Below, one piece after another: positions 1 to 14,000 of a stretch of DNA of 64,000 nucleotides. Location: assembly GCA_013399895.1 (NCBI GenBank), contig VXBA01001116.1:1116117-1180116 (forward strand). Direction: 5' to 3'. The DNA comes from Serilophus lunatus. Its lineage: Eukaryota > Chordata > Aves > Passeriformes > Eurylaimidae. The notes beneath the pieces are model-generated. The model was not told the DNA's origin, ran no database searches, and worked only from the letters and a program-made list of their open reading frames with translations. Position 1 is the stretch's first letter. Each line of letters starts with the position of its first letter. The position numbers and the translations under genes were made by a program.

Positions 1-2134
1 AGCTCCCACAACTGACATTTTTTTTGAGCTCACCCTGAACATGGGGCCATTGGGATTTTCTGCCTTATATAAAGTTGAAGCCTCCTCTGTTTTATACCAT
101 CAGGAGACTCCAGCAGTGACTGCCATTGCTGGGAATGCATGGTCTTCCTAACCACTCCTCATTTTCCTTGGCTGTTCCTGAACTGAGAGAATCAATATTG
201 GCTGTTGCAGAAATAGCTTTTTGCCTGTAGCCACTATCTTTGGAAACTGGCAGTTTCCAACCTGGTGGCAAAACGTGTTATATTAGCTTTTCCCTTTTCA
301 GTGGGAAAGCAAACATAAGCCATAAAGCATGCCAAAAGCTACCCAAGGTGTTGATCTGGAAATAGGAAGCTGGCATTTTTGGGAGTGTGGCTGAGTTGAT
401 TGTGGATACTGAGGTGAGTTTGGGACATGAACAGTGGAGAACACAGCAGGGGACATCTGGGGATAATGTGATCTGATGAGTTGAGAAAATGGGTGCTGAG
501 AGAAGCAGAAGCCCAGATTTGCTGCTGATTCTTGAGAGATTTTTATGGGACTGGGTTGAGGAAAACACATGCACACATAAATATATAAATATATATGTAT
601 ATATACAGAGACAGAAAGAGATCTCACCCTATTGCTGTGTAGGTAAGTTTAAAAAACTTACCAAAGTTAAAATTAATTTGTCGTCTTTGAGTGTCCTCCT
701 ACCTCTTTGCCTTATCCTTACCTTACCTCATTTCTTTCTCCCTCTTTCTTTCCTGCATCAATGCACAAACAACATTTATCATCACTACTTTTTTCTCCCC
801 CAAAAATTATGCCTCTCCTTCTAATAGATACTACCCAGCTTCTAGTGAATTAAAGGGTGGTGGTTAGTGAACAGTAGCCACCAGATTTTATACATCATGA
901 ATAGTGCAGATAGAGTATTTTAATTGTTTTCCTCTGTTTATTTTATTCCTTGGTGCTGTTCCTTGGTACAGGGTTAAATCTGCATATTAGAGGTGAGTTC
1001 ATATAGGATTTCACCTTGGATAAATGAAGCATGAAAAATTGAGTCAGTGTCTCCTGGAACAAAGTAGCATGATAAAAACAGGCTAAACTTTTATTTCAGA
1101 AGACTCCCAGCCTAAATTAGTATTGTTGGCTTGAGGATTTAGTTTTGGGGTGTTATTTTTTGTTTTGTTTTGTTTTTTTGAGAGGGTGGAGCAGACTTAG
1201 CCCTAGAGCATATCTTCCGTGAGCAAGGCTTATGTGCAATTTTTGCTGTGCTGTAGGACAAAACTGCTTCAGTGTGGATAAGCAATCTGTGCATAAACAA
1301 AAAAAAAAAAAAGGCCATGCTCCCTAGTGTGGGTGGGCTGCAAGCCAAACATGTGCAAAGTTGTGTAGGAATTATCCACAAGTAGGATTCTGTAGAGGAT
1401 TGTAGGCTCCTTCTGCACGTGTGTGCTTGCAGCATACCTCTCATACACAGCAATGCCCTCTAAATCCTTTCCAGCCTCTAGATAAAACCTGAAATGATAG
1501 CAAGCTGAGATGGAGTCATCTAATTTCATTTCATTCCTAAAGTAACATCTACTAATAGCAGAAAAGCTTGCAGTTGCTAAAATAAGGTTTACAGCAGTCC
1601 AACCTCAGAGGAAAAGTGAATGGGATTTTGGAAGAGGACTAAGAATAGAAATCTAAATTATTAAGGAATAAAGCTAGAAATAGGTGTCCTGATAAGGAAG
1701 TATTAGTCATATTAGACCTGGTACATGAGCAGAAGCTGCTAGACATTGCAGTATAGATGAAGGGATGATCAGAATTTTGTTTTGGTGATATATTTAAGTG
1801 ATATCAATTGAATTATAATTGAATTCAACACAAAAGCCGAATTAATGAATTGCAGATTTCTCCATCACTTTAACTAAATTAAACATATAAATTTTAATGA
1901 TGGTGGAAATACTAGAAACTCATGTCAATACAAGCCCTGAGTTGTAAAAACAACCCACATGAACATGTGGCAAAGAGGATTTTGCTCTAAGCATGTATCC
2001 TTGCAAATACAACAGCAACATTTTCCGAGGGTAACGTGAGCTTTGACAAATCAAATGTCACTTTTTGCCAGAAGTCTTTCTTTCCTAGGCACAGAAACAG
2101 TCACTTGTGAGGAAGGGGTGAAAAGAAGACTTAC
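1..2134 (-). other. HAPLN1: HAPLN1 intron 4, partial
   Basis: This is the 5' part of the intron leading to the last exon, starting at the GTAAGT donor and running off the left edge. It is AT-rich. It contains an A/T microsatellite near 575-606 and an A14 run at 1299-1312. No second Link module, stop codon or polyadenylation region was found here, so the gene is cut by the window edge. Short open frames in the interval show no recognisable protein. Confidence 0.85.
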
Positions 2135-2437
2135 CGTTGAAGTTGGAAGTGAAGCAGAAAACATCGTATCGGCTCTTGTCCTTGTCCCAGAACCCGTAAT
2201 TCCTGACCCCAGGCACTGTGTTCTTGCCTCCACAGGGCTCTCTGGGCTTGGTGATGGGGTACTGCACGGAGCCATCGCTGAGCCAGCCGGCGTTGCACCA
2301 GTCCAGCCCCGACCTCCAGGCATCGTAGAGTTGGTCAAAGGAGGCAATGACAGAGTCTTGCTCCACACACGCCCGCTGAGCCTCGTGGAAGTTCAGGTTG
2401 TACCTCCCCAGACGTGGGGAGTAAGGGAACACGACAC
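2135..2437 (-). CDS. HAPLN1: HAPLN1 exon 4: first Link module (partial gene)
   Basis: This 303-bp internal exon encodes the first hyaluronan-binding Link module of hyaluronan and proteoglycan link protein 1, a secreted protein that stabilises aggrecan-hyaluronan complexes in cartilage matrix. Read on the minus strand it gives residues 158-259 of the spliced protein, beginning VVFPYSPRLGRYNLNF and ending DVFCFTSNFNG. The four module cysteines fall at residues 181, 205, 226 and 252, which fits the family disulfides 181-252 and 205-226. The acceptor is a pyrimidine-rich tract ending CACTCCAG (AG at 2439-2438). The donor is a perfect GTAAGT at 2134-2129. Both borders are phase 1: the exon begins with GT, completing a Gly codon, and ends with a lone G. 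Family resemblance, exon length and splice sites all agree. The second Link module should follow in the next exon, off the left edge. Confidence 0.97.
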
Positions 2438-2781
2438 CTGGAGTGGAGGGAGGAGGGAGCGTTAATGGACAACGGAGGGAACGGGTTTTACAGCCACCAG
2501 GAGGGGACATAAAGGTTAACTCCATTGTGTCAGTCTTGTTCTGTTTCTGGGGAAAAAATGCTCTAGTGAGCAGCACATCAGAATTGGGTTTGGGAAGGGG
2601 ATAGAGTGGTTGCCTTGCCTTGCTGGCTCATCTCCCCATAACCCCATCCCTTTCCCAATAGGAGCCATTCCAGATCTGCATGCTGGTTTAATATCCAGTT
2701 TTTCTGTCACCACAGTGATCCTACCCTTGTGCATCCAGGATGACTAAAGATGGGCAGAGCTGGGTGCAATTTTACAAATAC

Positions 2782-2803
2782 TTTTTTTTTTTTTTTTTTT
2801 TTN
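2782..2803. repeat. T21 homopolymer ending in an undetermined base
   Basis: Twenty-one T residues are followed by the only N of the window, at 2803. The run length is probably not exact in the assembly. A short GT repeat follows at 2837-2848. Confidence 0.97.
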
Positions 2804-5800
2804 ATTAAACCCTAGCTCAGATCTAATTTTATTTTTTGTGTGTGTGTGAGATGGGACTCGGGGATTTCCTGGCAATCTTTGAAAAGAAAACCAAACAAGA
2901 AATTGTGAAAATGTTCAACTGTTTCTATGAACTATTTATTCATAGACATTAAAATTAAAAAACCCACTCTGTTCTTTGCATGTACCCTTGTAAAGCTTTC
3001 CTGAGAGGTTCAAGGCAGTTGTTTTTTGCGTGTGGACCTGCAAAATGCTTTGTTCCACCCTGGAAGATCAGCCACAGGCTGTCCCAAAACCCTATGTGGT
3101 GCTTATTGTTACTGAGCCGTTTCATACAGATACTACACAGAGACCCTCTCACAATGAACAACATCCAAAGGGAGATGGGAAACATGGGGATGGGGACACC
3201 TCCAGAATTGTTTCAAAAGTGACATCTAATCAGTCATTGTCCATATCTGGCAGATTTTTCCACAATCCTTTTTCTGCTTGTTTTATGAAAAAGATTTGAA
3301 GTTAAACATTATGTATTGGAGGATGAAAGATGTTTCAGGAAATACTGAAGAACCACCTCCCCATGTGGCTTTGATAAAAGAGAAACGAGAGACTTGAAAC
3401 AAAGGTTTAGATCAGACCACCCTAATCTTTGGCAGCGTTTAGAAACTTAACCCAGTTCTCAATTTTACAGTTGGCTTTAGCCCAGATTCATAATATGCTG
3501 AAATCAAAAGGCATCAGAGAAGATCCAGCTCAAAATGTTTATCCTCAAACATTTCTGTAGAACTAAGTGCTGTAGGATGCCAGCAGACTGAAGACAAGAT
3601 AACACATGAGATGAGCCAAAAGCTTTGCGCTGGTATAAACATCCTTCTTTATTTTTGCTTTCTCCCTGCTGATGAACGGTCCTTCCTATGACAATTTCCC
3701 TGTCCTTGGGGCAGTGTGGAGTAGGAAAGAGAAATTACACTGTGGTCGTGCAAGGCTGTTGCCATGTGATGAAGCCACTCTTCTTTGCAGACATTCAAAC
3801 TCATTTCCTCAATTATTCCAACAGTGTCTTAAAGTCCACTTTCTTTCCCTTCTTTCCTTGCCCCTCTATTATCCAAGAAGTGTTATTTTTGCTAAAAATC
3901 TTTGTCGTTGCTAAGCCTTGGCGACTTGTTCCAAGAAAATAAAGCACACAAATGTAAACTTGGCAGTGTAATAATAAACAGTATTTTGTTCTCTTCCAGC
4001 GATTAACTGGAGAGTCTCCTTCAGCTCCTTCCCTTTGTAAATCCTTTGTTAAAGGGCGTTTCAGTTATGAGCTGTGCTGAACTGTAGTGCAGGAATGTAG
4101 GGTAATAAAGCATGTGTGTCAGCTGTAACTTCATAAACAAGAAGCTGAAGATGTTTCATGTTTTTATGGATCTCTCTTTTTCCTTCATACTCCTCATCTC
4201 TGCAAAAATTTTTTCCATTCTTCTTCAGTGCTAATGGATAAAAATATCTCTGCCTGTAATAAAAATTTAACAAATGTCATACCAGTCCAAGCTTTATTGC
4301 TATATTGGAAATCCCACACTTACTATTTCTGCAGAACTACATTTCCCCAGACAATCAACTCCTTGTCCAGTACATGTGTCTGATTCGCATATACATGTTA
4401 AAAAACCACCTAAAATCAGCAGAAATGGGTAATTTTTAATCAAGATATAAACTTACATACTTCTAAAAACTGAGCAAGAATTAATTGAAAAGTATTTAAA
4501 CATATTTGATTCCTCAAGGTTTCCCAAACCAGTTTTTGAAAGGGGTTGAGTATGTACATAAATGTGTTGCAAATCTGAGTTTGACAATTTGGGACATAAT
4601 GTTTTCGTAACATAAATATGCACTAAAATGTAATATTAGCTTTGGGTTATATTTGAGCAGACTGCATAGAAGCCGATTTTTTGCTGGAGTTCATCTGCAG
4701 TACAAGCCTGCAACTAATTAGCATTAATTTCACCCTGGATTTGGGGGTGGCCATTGGTGATTTTGCAGAGGAAAATTGACTGGGTATATGTTTTGTGCAG
4801 CTTCACATTATCTGGCATTTTTGCTATTTTATTTTTTTCCCCTTCATTTCTCCATCAAATCTAGCTGAAATTCATAGTTAGATCTGACTATTCATCTTCC
4901 CTTTCATTCACTTTGGCAGTGCTGGACTTCAGTTACAGAGCCCTTGTTCAGTCTTGGATCTTACAAGCCCGTCAAAGGATAATCCATCCCATCTGTTCTT
5001 GAATGGACAAAAGCTGTCCTGAGGCTTGTTGCTGTTCTCAAAGAACAGACTCAATCTAAACTCCTGACTCCAGCCCCGTGTTTTGCCACTAGACAAAACA
5101 CTCACTTCCAAATATTAACAAATTCAGCTTAAAAAAATGGAGGATGATAAAAACTTCCTGCCTCACAAGGTTAAAATCTGTTTAGTTTGTGGGAAGATGG
5201 AGAAGAGGAGCCTTAACCTGACCTTCATGATTCCACTCCCTGCCCTGAGGAGCAGCTGAGACACTTGTGGAGCTGGAGTGAGGATATTAATTTACAATAT
5301 AGGTTTCATGGTGTGGCTCCTCTCCAAAACCCATGGTGCTGCGGAATAGGTCCTACCCCCAGGGAAGGACCAAGAAAGAGAGGAAGGACCCAAGACATAT
5401 CAACTCAGTGGAGAATAAACATGTTAGTGGGAGAAGAGGAATGGGTGAGGCTTGCTGGATGCACCTGTGTCAAAGCAGCTGTGCTCCAGAAAATTAATCT
5501 CATAATGGAAATTAGGATTTCTTCCAAATCAGATCATGAGAACTGGATATGTAGTTTATCCTCCCCATAGGAACACCTGTATTTCCATGCATGCCTTGCA
5601 TTCAGGGACAAAAACCTACAACTCTGCACAAGGTCCTGGGCTTTTGGGGGAATGTATTTGCTTTTATATTTGTATTTTCTGTGAGTAGTTTGTGTTTCAG
5701 AGCCTTTTATGCAGATAGTCCCTGAAATTCAGTACAATTAGTCACTTCAGACACATTGTCATTGCAAGGACCTGCAACGTTTACCCAACACACCAAGGTT

Positions 5801-8800
5801 AGGAAATAACCTTAGAAAGCTCAATTCCTATAAAAATTTATGAGTGTCTGTTAAGCCAGCAACACATACAATGAGCAGTTTTAAGAGTATTGACATGTAG
5901 AACAAAATAACGTAACTTTCTGTTGCCCCATATGGTTACAAAATAAAAAAAAAAAAAGTATTTTCACAGCCAGGGTAAAGAAATGGGCTTCCTTGAGTTC
6001 TAGCCCAAACAGAAAAATAAGTTTTCTTGTAGCCAGTGTAAACAAGGGACAACAGTGGGGTTTGCTGTATACCACACTAGAAGGTACAGTTTTATGCTGG
6101 CAGGTTCATACACTCAATTGCAAAATTTTTCCATTCTGGATTTCTAAAATTCTGTAAAAACTGGTAAGTCCTCCATTTTCATAGAGACTCTGTCCCCATT
6201 TCCCTGACTGTCAGGTCTGTCAGATGTCTGATCACTCAGCCACAGGGTGGGACACCAGCTGTCAGCAGGTATCAATACCCCTAAAAAGGAAACTGAAGCT
6301 TGAAATAGTGTCCCATAACCACATTGTCGGTGGGGTTGCTTACTTCTGAGAAAGGCAAGCATACAGTCTAGACCCATCTGCCCTAGGGCAGATTATTCCT
6401 TTATATTTCTAAAATCTTTGTCAAAATATGGAGACTGTTGGCCTTCTTTGCTCTTCTTGGGCTAATTATCCCTATTATTTGTAGCATTTTTCTTTTCAGT
6501 CATCATTTCCTGATAATTTTTTGAACTTTGTACTCCACCTGCATCTTTCGAGGACCACTTCTCACAGCAAGGGCAAACACAGCTGCATCTGCAAAGACTT
6601 GTTTCCCTGTCACAGAAGGAATTGTGTTGGTCTATCATGACCCACTCTTGACAACTCCCTGTTGGCTTTTGCAAGAATTTTTTTTTCTGTTCTAGGGATC
6701 CAAAAGGAATAGAGAGCCAAGCTTTTCAGCAGGGAGGACAACAGATTATTAAACAAAGGATGTTTCAAATGGCATTTTTTGTGAATGAACATAACTGCTA
6801 CACATAGGAGAAACAAATGTGACATACAGTAGTAGCCTAATCTGATCTCTCCTGCTCTTGAGAGCATGGAATTGGTTTCATGTTGGTTTCAGGTGTGAAT
6901 ATCCCATTGCCATCAATCCAGCTGAAGACCAAATGGCTAGATTAGAAAATGGCTGTTTTGACAATCTGGAAAAGTTTGTTTATATGAAGCCTGAGGATGT
7001 CTTCGAGTTATTTTAAACTAACAAGTCTGGTTTTGCAAGGGATGCCTGTTTTCTTTCCAACTCTCTTGGACATAAAGGCTAACGTACCTCTAAGAAAGAC
7101 CATAAATGCTGATGGTTTTTTGGTTCATGGGGAGCCACACAAAGAGTTATCTTCTGTCTGGAAGGTGCTGTCCACAGAGATTTTGAACAGCTTTGTCTAG
7201 ATCTTCACATTTCTGGTAGTGTTGGATGTGGAAAGCAATTATTTTATAGCCTGTATTGCAAACTTGGTGTGTTCAGTTATCACCTCTCTCTGAAGACACA
7301 AACTATTAAAAAAATATTCTAGTGGAGTAAAAGTCTGCCTTTGGCAGTTTAGCATTGTTCCACTTTCTTTGTCACCTCTCCCAGGGATCTTGTGAAGGAA
7401 AAAATACACTAAACCCGTGCCTGAACAATACACCTGAGGGCCACTGCTGGAGCCTGCGTGTGCCCTGGAAGCCAAACACACAAACCTGATGGAGTGAGGT
7501 TCATTACAGTGCAAATTATTCACAAGAAGGAAAACTAGCAAAGCACTGGCATAAAGAAAAGTCAGTGTAGAGCAATAAAACACCACCGTAAAGCAAATTT
7601 AATGTGAGCTGAGGATTCTTTCTTTGCTTATGACTCGGACAGAAATATCTGCCTGCCTCCAGAGACCTTTTAATTTGTTAAGCTTTGGACTTTCAGAACA
7701 TTTAACAAAGAGTGCAAAACTCTGGATCCATTCTTTACGTGCAGAAGGAGAGTAAGGACAGTTCAGAGAGAAAATGGCTTTGGTGACAAGATCAGCATAA
7801 AGAATGTCCTGTTTTCTGCAGTGCTTGACACTTCATGCAGCTGCCAGGCCCTGCCCAACCCGCCTTCCCTCAGACCCCTCCTTGTACTTCAGGCTACAAA
7901 CAGGTGATGGTTGTGACATAACTGAGTTTTTAAAGCTGGAGGTTGTGGAAGACTGCAGCGAATCCTAGTTCTGAGCTTTAGCTGGTAGGCAGCTCCATCC
8001 TTCTAGTCTAGGGCAGAAATTATGTGGTTCTGCATTTAATAACAAGAAAACACATCACAAGAATGCAAAGTATGCAACGAACACAGACTGGATCTAATTC
8101 CAGCGTTTTCTCAAAGCTGAAAGCTATTATGAACAATTAATTTAATGGCAATCCCAGGAGGCCTTTAAGTCTAGTAAGAATAAAGCAGTGCCGAAGTAGG
8201 AGAAGGAAAAAAGGTCCATTAAGGTGGAGGTCAACAGTTTTCATATTGATACATGAACATGTTTCCACCTAAACAAATCTGTGCTGTTTGTACAGGGAGC
8301 TCACACGGGAGCCATCAGATGCTCTGCTCTGCTCCTGGGCACCCCTGGGTGTAAATGGCTTTGTCTTGCTGTCAATTTACATCCTTAAGGGCATCACCTC
8401 AGGACATCAGGCTACTGATGCAAATCCTTCCCACTGTGAGATTAACCTGGTTACTTACAACAGATGTAGGATGTTGGAATGGGTTGATATATTTTAATTT
8501 TTGTCCAGACACTGGGATTTTTTCCCCCTCCTGTTCTGCTTTGCTCGAATACATTAAATGGCACTTAATTCCAGCACTATGTAAAACTGCAGGTGAGTTG
8601 AAAAAACAAGCACAGGGCCACACAAACAGAGGAATATATTCCATCAGTTGTCTATATCTGTTGCAGTATTAGTACATTTTAACCCTGATCATTTTATTAG
8701 GAATTTTTGGTGTGCCTTAGACCCAGAATCACTGGATTTATTTGACACAAGCAAGACTGAAACTGACACTCTCACTAGTCTCATTGTACCACGAGGTTTT

Positions 8801-9892
8801 GTGAAGGAAATGTTCATGCCAGTTTAAGAAACACTGCTCTGTAATGTTAGAAATGTACTGTCTCACACCCATCCCATGTCTGGCAAAAATCATTAAAAAG
8901 ACATTGTTCCTTGTGTTAGCCAGACACTAGTTAAAACATATAAACTTTCCTCTGAGCACAGATTGGAGCATATTTGGTTGAAGAAACACAGTTCCTCCTG
9001 TACTTATGAATTTCTTTATTTCCTTTGCTTATGAATTTTGGAGAAGGGAACCTGATGTTGAATCCAATGGGCTGGTGCTGTATTACAAGACAGTAAGAGT
9101 AAAAAAGGTAGACAATCTCCCTTGTTTCTTGGGGGTTTTTTTAGTTGCATTGTTGAATGCTGTAAAGAAAAGATTCATCATTGTTTTCTTTCTCTAGAAT
9201 AATCAAATAATGCCTTTGAGATATAGATTTCTGTGTGTGCACAAGCATTTTTATCAAGTTTCTGGTAAAACTTCCTGCTCTGCCTCTAGAGCCATCAGCA
9301 TCTTTCCTTCCCCAAGCACTTCTGGAACAGCAGGGATCATTTGTATCAGAACCTCATCAATTTTAACAGCAGAAAACTAATGAACCTTTGGTTCAGTGTA
9401 GGCAAAAGCCTGGGCAGGTGACCAGAGCCTTGATTTCATTGCATGCCAAGCAGGAACTGCTCTCACCTTAGTGGCTCCTCTCAAAGACACCTAAGAATGA
9501 ACACATGAGAGCTTTTGGCTAACAAAGAATAAATAACATGTTTTCTCTCACTACTCATTTCTGTCTTCACTCAAACTGTTTTAGAGAACTTAGACTAAAC
9601 ATGTATATGTCCAGTTTTCTTTATCTCCCACGTTTGAAGAGAACAGTGTGCATTCTTATTAAAGATAGATTATGTGGGGCGAAACAACCTGGCATGGAAA
9701 CTGTGCAGGGTCTTTCTGCACTCAGGAATGGGAGGCTCCTGTGGCCTCCAACTGGGAATGGAAGAATAGATGTAAAGAGCTAAGCTAAGCCCACAATGTT
9801 CATTTGGTTCCCAGAACCCCTCAGTCTTACTGTACAGGGTAACTCTATAACCATTATAAAATACAGGGACTCTCAAGGGAAAGTCATATAAT

Positions 9893-9915
9893 TCCTGTCC
9901 TGTCCTGTCCTGTCC
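9893..9915. repeat. TCCTG pentamer microsatellite
   Basis: Four perfect TCCTG copies and a partial fifth within intron 3. Confidence 0.92.
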
Positions 9916-10557
9916 TTTCTTTTACTCCTGTGTTCAAGGAAATGCTTTGAGGGGAAAAAAAAAGGCCAAACATATATTTACATGCATTGAAACTCATAAG
10001 ATTTCTCTGAGTTTTGCAAGAAGAAGTGAAAGCTGAATTCTTGGTCCTCTTTAAGCCTGTTACACTAACTTTTCAAGTACTTTGTGCTCTACTGTTTTCA
10101 AGTATATTGCTGAGGGAAATAACTAGAGACTACATGTAGGAGTTGTCTTGACAGGCAACACAGAGATCTCTTTTATGTCATTGTAAGGATGGAAAAAACC
10201 AAAACTATTGTCTCTGCATAACTACTGCAATGATTTACTCTTTTCATCTTTGTGAGAGAGATTTGTATTTGCCTGATTATCTAAAATATCCTGATATTTT
10301 CTAAAATTACCGTTAGTGGAAAATTTAATACGATTTCACCTAGATAAAAAGACACAGTGACTTCTGCAAAATGACAGGAGTAAATTAAAAACACATGCAG
10401 TTCTTTGTACTGTATTTGCTCTTTTTTGGCCCCTCTCAAACCAGGTCTCACTGGAAGCTGAATATGCCACAGGCTTGCATAAGTTATAGAAGGCCTAATG
10501 TTCTTCTAATTTATGATTGTTGTCATGGGCTGGTAATGCAGTATCAGCAGCCCTAAC

Positions 10558-10605
10558 AGAAAAAAAGCAAAAAAAAGGCAAAAAAAAGCAAAAAAAAAAG
10601 CAAAT
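10558..10605. repeat. A-rich short tandem repeat (A6-9 GC)n
   Basis: Repeated runs of six to nine A separated by GC or GGC. It lies within intron 3, about 55-100 bp past the Ig exon donor in the direction of transcription, where it reads as T-rich. Confidence 0.88.
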
Positions 10606-10658
10606 ATACTTTAACACAACAAAAATCTCACTTAAAGCATAATTCAGGCTGTACCTAC

Positions 10659-11030
10659 CTTCCAAATTCAGAGTTACCACTGCTGTGTCATCCTCTAAGC
10701 CTTCAATCACCTCGCACTTGTACCTCCCATAGTCCTCCAGCATTATGTTTGTGATGACAAGGGAGGCGTCGTTCTCGCTGCTCTCCCTCAGGAACACTCT
10801 GCCCTGGTAGCTCCCGTAGCTCTTCCTGTGGTGTCCCATTGCCACGAAAACATCCACCTCCTTGAGGTAATCGTAGGTGAGTTTGGTCCACTTGACGCGG
10901 ATTTTGTGGGTTCCAGAGCCGCCTGTTGATGTGTGCTCGTGGTAAAATTTACATGGCAGTGTGACGTTGCCGCCCCGGTGAGAGAAGATTTTGGATTGCT
11001 CTGCTACCACAAGCAGACGGGGTCCGTTTT
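10659..11030 (-). CDS. HAPLN1: HAPLN1 exon 3: Ig V-type domain
   Basis: This 372-bp internal exon encodes residues 34-157 plus the first base of codon 158, the Ig V-type domain through which link protein contacts the G1 region of aggrecan or versican. Visible Ig hallmarks are Cys60 (in LPCKF), Trp81 (in VKWTK), the DYGRYKC motif and Cys139. An N-glycosylation sequon, NVT, lies at residue 55. The acceptor is AATCCCAACAG, with AG at 11032-11031. The donor GTAGGT starts at 10658. The phase is 1 on both sides. The coding start is fixed by joining the lone G of the upstream exon to AA here, giving a Glu codon followed by Asn-Gly-Pro. In-frame reading continues past 10659 into the intron, but the donor and the next exon's phase show where the coding sequence ends. 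An A-rich repeat begins about 55 bp inside the following intron. Confidence 0.97.
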
Positions 11031-14000
11031 CTGTTGGGATTCAAGAAGAAAAACAACAAAAAAAAATCCAAGAATTATTTTTCTTCTTGCAGAATCTATG
11101 CCATAACAACCGCCAGCTACGTTATACATTAGGTCTGCAGGGTAATTTCCCTGTGATCTCTTTGGACCTGTGCAGCAATATGATATATAAACCAGTTGTA
11201 AATAGTTATTTATGTAGCTGCAAGTATGTCTGTGCCCCCACCATATAGGCAGAGGCTGTCCTATATAACCCACAGTCCCAAAGATGGAGTTGTCTAAATG
11301 TATTTACAGAGTTGCAAAACTGATGTCATCATCCATAAAAGGCTCCACATAAACATCCCATATTTTCCTGCAGGTTGTTCAAGAGCTGTCTATCAGCCCT
11401 ATACATGTATATCTTTTAATAATTCAGTTTTCAAGTATGGACTGAGCCTATTCAGGCAGCAGCATACAAAGCTTCTCACAGGTCTGGGATGCTGTGAATC
11501 CCACTTGCAAAGCAGAAAAACCATTGCTGTATCAAACAGCACTATTTATATTCACATGAAAAGTGTCACCATAACTCTAAACCAAACATTTTAGGCATTT
11601 GCTGTTTGTATTTTATTCTAACTTTTGAGTATGAGTTCCTCTTCTGACTAGAGTAAGGAAGACAAATGTTAAATCTGATTCAAGTCATACTATCTTCAAA
11701 TGTTAAGTCTCTCCTGTCCTCTTTCTTCATCATCTCAACTTGTTTTTTCCTCATCTGCTTTTCTGATCTCCTTCAAACTCATCTCTATTTATTTTCAATA
11801 TTTTGATCTCACTTTTCATGCAAACCTGCATTTAACTATCTATCTCCTCTCCTTCCCACCCCAGACTTTCTGCTTTCCTTCTGTCTAGTAGGTCACTACA
11901 GCGGAAGTTGCTCTGTGAAATCATTATGCTGAGGACAGTCAGCTGGAGCAGGTGCTTGCTTCCAACCCTGACTCTCCTGGGCTTTTTACAGGCTTGTGCT
12001 GCCTTGGGAAAACCCTGGCAGATGCAGATTTCATGTGGCAGCCAGCAGATGTATCCAAAAGTGAGAATATTCCCTCATTTCGATGTCTCTGCCTCTCATC
12101 TCATGCAAAGTTTGCAGAATTGATTCAGCAAGCTCAGTGGTTCTGTTAGTGTTGCTGTCCTTGGCCACTGATGCACCGACTGGAACCAGCAATGAAGCAC
12201 CAGCTTGGTGGGAAAACCCCACCAGCCTCACTCTGCACAACAGGTTGAGAAGAAAGACTTTGGACTCCCCTGTGTGTGTCCAACAGACCAATGTGACTGC
12301 CTAGAAATGTGATTGCTGACTCTCAGGCTCAGTCTGTCTCTTTCTAAATTCGGCAAAAACCATGGATAAGCCCCCAAACAGGGAGGCTGATGAGAGGGTG
12401 AGCTCATGAAGGCCAGCAGCAATTTTCTGCTGGCATCCCTGGGGACGGATAGGGGCTGGCAAGAAAAAACTGCAGAAATGCATGAAAGAAATGTCATCAG
12501 CCAGGGGTAGGTGGGTGACTGAAGGAGGGAAGGGCTGGATGGAGATGGGCTGGCAGACAAGGTTTAGGTGACGAGCTCACCGTGGAATATCCCACCCTGC
12601 CAGCTCTCTGTCCACAGCTCTGCAGGAATCTGGGGTGTGTCCACAGCAGGGAGATGTTCAGATCTGCAGCTCATAAGTATCTCCAGACAGTCCCAGGCTT
12701 CTGAGTCCTGTTGACAGGTCTGCAGCTAAATGATATATTTGCCAGGACTGCAGCCTCAGCTGGATTTCACTCTCTGCCCATTCTGGCTACACTAAGCAGC
12801 AGAGGAAATCCCAGGGTAATGCAGCATTTTGTGATTATGCAAACACATTCAGGGGTGGTAATTGCAAAGGCAGGCTTGCTGAGTGCAAATGTGCATCTGC
12901 TTAAGGAAAGCAGGTATCCCAAATGTATAGCTCTTTGTCAGGAACTGCTGTGTCAAGAGCATTGTTATGACCAGCACAGGACACAGCTCCAGCTTCCTCA
13001 AAATGAACAAGCTTGAATGCTACAAGGTGTTTTACCAAGTTGAAAGACCTTCCTGCCTGGTGAAAAGTCATTTCTGCAGAGCAGATCCCCTGCAGCCCCG
13101 TGTAACTGGTGTTCTTACTCACTGCCCTTCTTCCCAGAGGCTCAGGACTGCTCCAATAACCCATCTTCCTCCTTTCAGAGGAGAGCATCCAAGGAGAGAG
13201 GTGATCTGAGGCAAGGCACCATGGAAAGTGTTACTAATGGTTTCCACAGGAGGAGAAGGAATAAAGTGAAGACAGCCAGCATAGCTTGTCTGAGAATTTT
13301 CCTGTATCCTTGAGGGACAAAGACCTTCTACAGACTTCTGCCCACCTTGGGAGGAGAAATGTTATGCTTTGGGGTGGTTATTACCGAGAAATCTGAATCA
13401 GAGCTCAGCTATGTTGGGTCTTTAGTACTGAAATAGTCAAGTTAATAAATATTAGCAGAAAGGACTGGGGCAGGAGGGAGAGTCTGACTCAGGCTGCTAC
13501 AGCTTGCTCTTTCTAACAACAGCTCTCCTGTGCCAGCAGGGCCTGGAGAGTTGCCCAGAGCACTGTCACCTCTGACTCCAGTGTCAGCATCCCAATGGGG
13601 GAGTGTTCCTGGCTGCTTCCCCTTCTAGCAGCCATTACCTGATGGGAGCCTGAGAAATGAAAAGAAAACACGACTTTTCTCATCCTGGAACATCTTCTGC
13701 ATCCCTGGAGGTTCCAAGGGAGGTGTGACTCTTGGGATATGCCTGCACCCTCAAGCTTTCTAACAGCCAGTTCTTTTTTTTTTACAGAAAATGAGATGAT
13801 ATGCCCTCCTGGCTGTAAATTACATTGCTGCTGCTCCCAAGTCTGGGAGAGGGGGAAGAATCTTTGGCTTTCGAGGAAAAGATGTCGGACTGGGGAATGA
13901 TGTACTTTTTTTTTTGGCTAGAAGATATGCAGACAGCAGGGATTTGGGATTGAAAATGAGATGACTGGAGTCTGACAAGGGGCCAAGAGGTCTTTATTAT

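Larger units (their letters stand above)
2438..10658 (-). other. HAPLN1: HAPLN1 intron 3
   Basis: This 8,221-bp intron separates the Ig and first Link exons, bounded by GTAGGT and CAG. It is largely single-copy AT-rich sequence. Contents I can support are a T21 run with an ambiguous base near 2782-2803, a short GT repeat at 2837-2848, a TCCTG pentamer repeat at 9893-9915 and an A-rich 8-10 bp repeat at 10558-10605. I saw no other exon, RNA gene or recognisable transposon. Confidence 0.85.

Noticed and set aside
2043..2465. 140-codon open frame on the plus strand across the Link exon
   Set aside because: It is the antisense shadow of HAPLN1 exon 4. The minus strand has the family protein, correct phase and splice sites.
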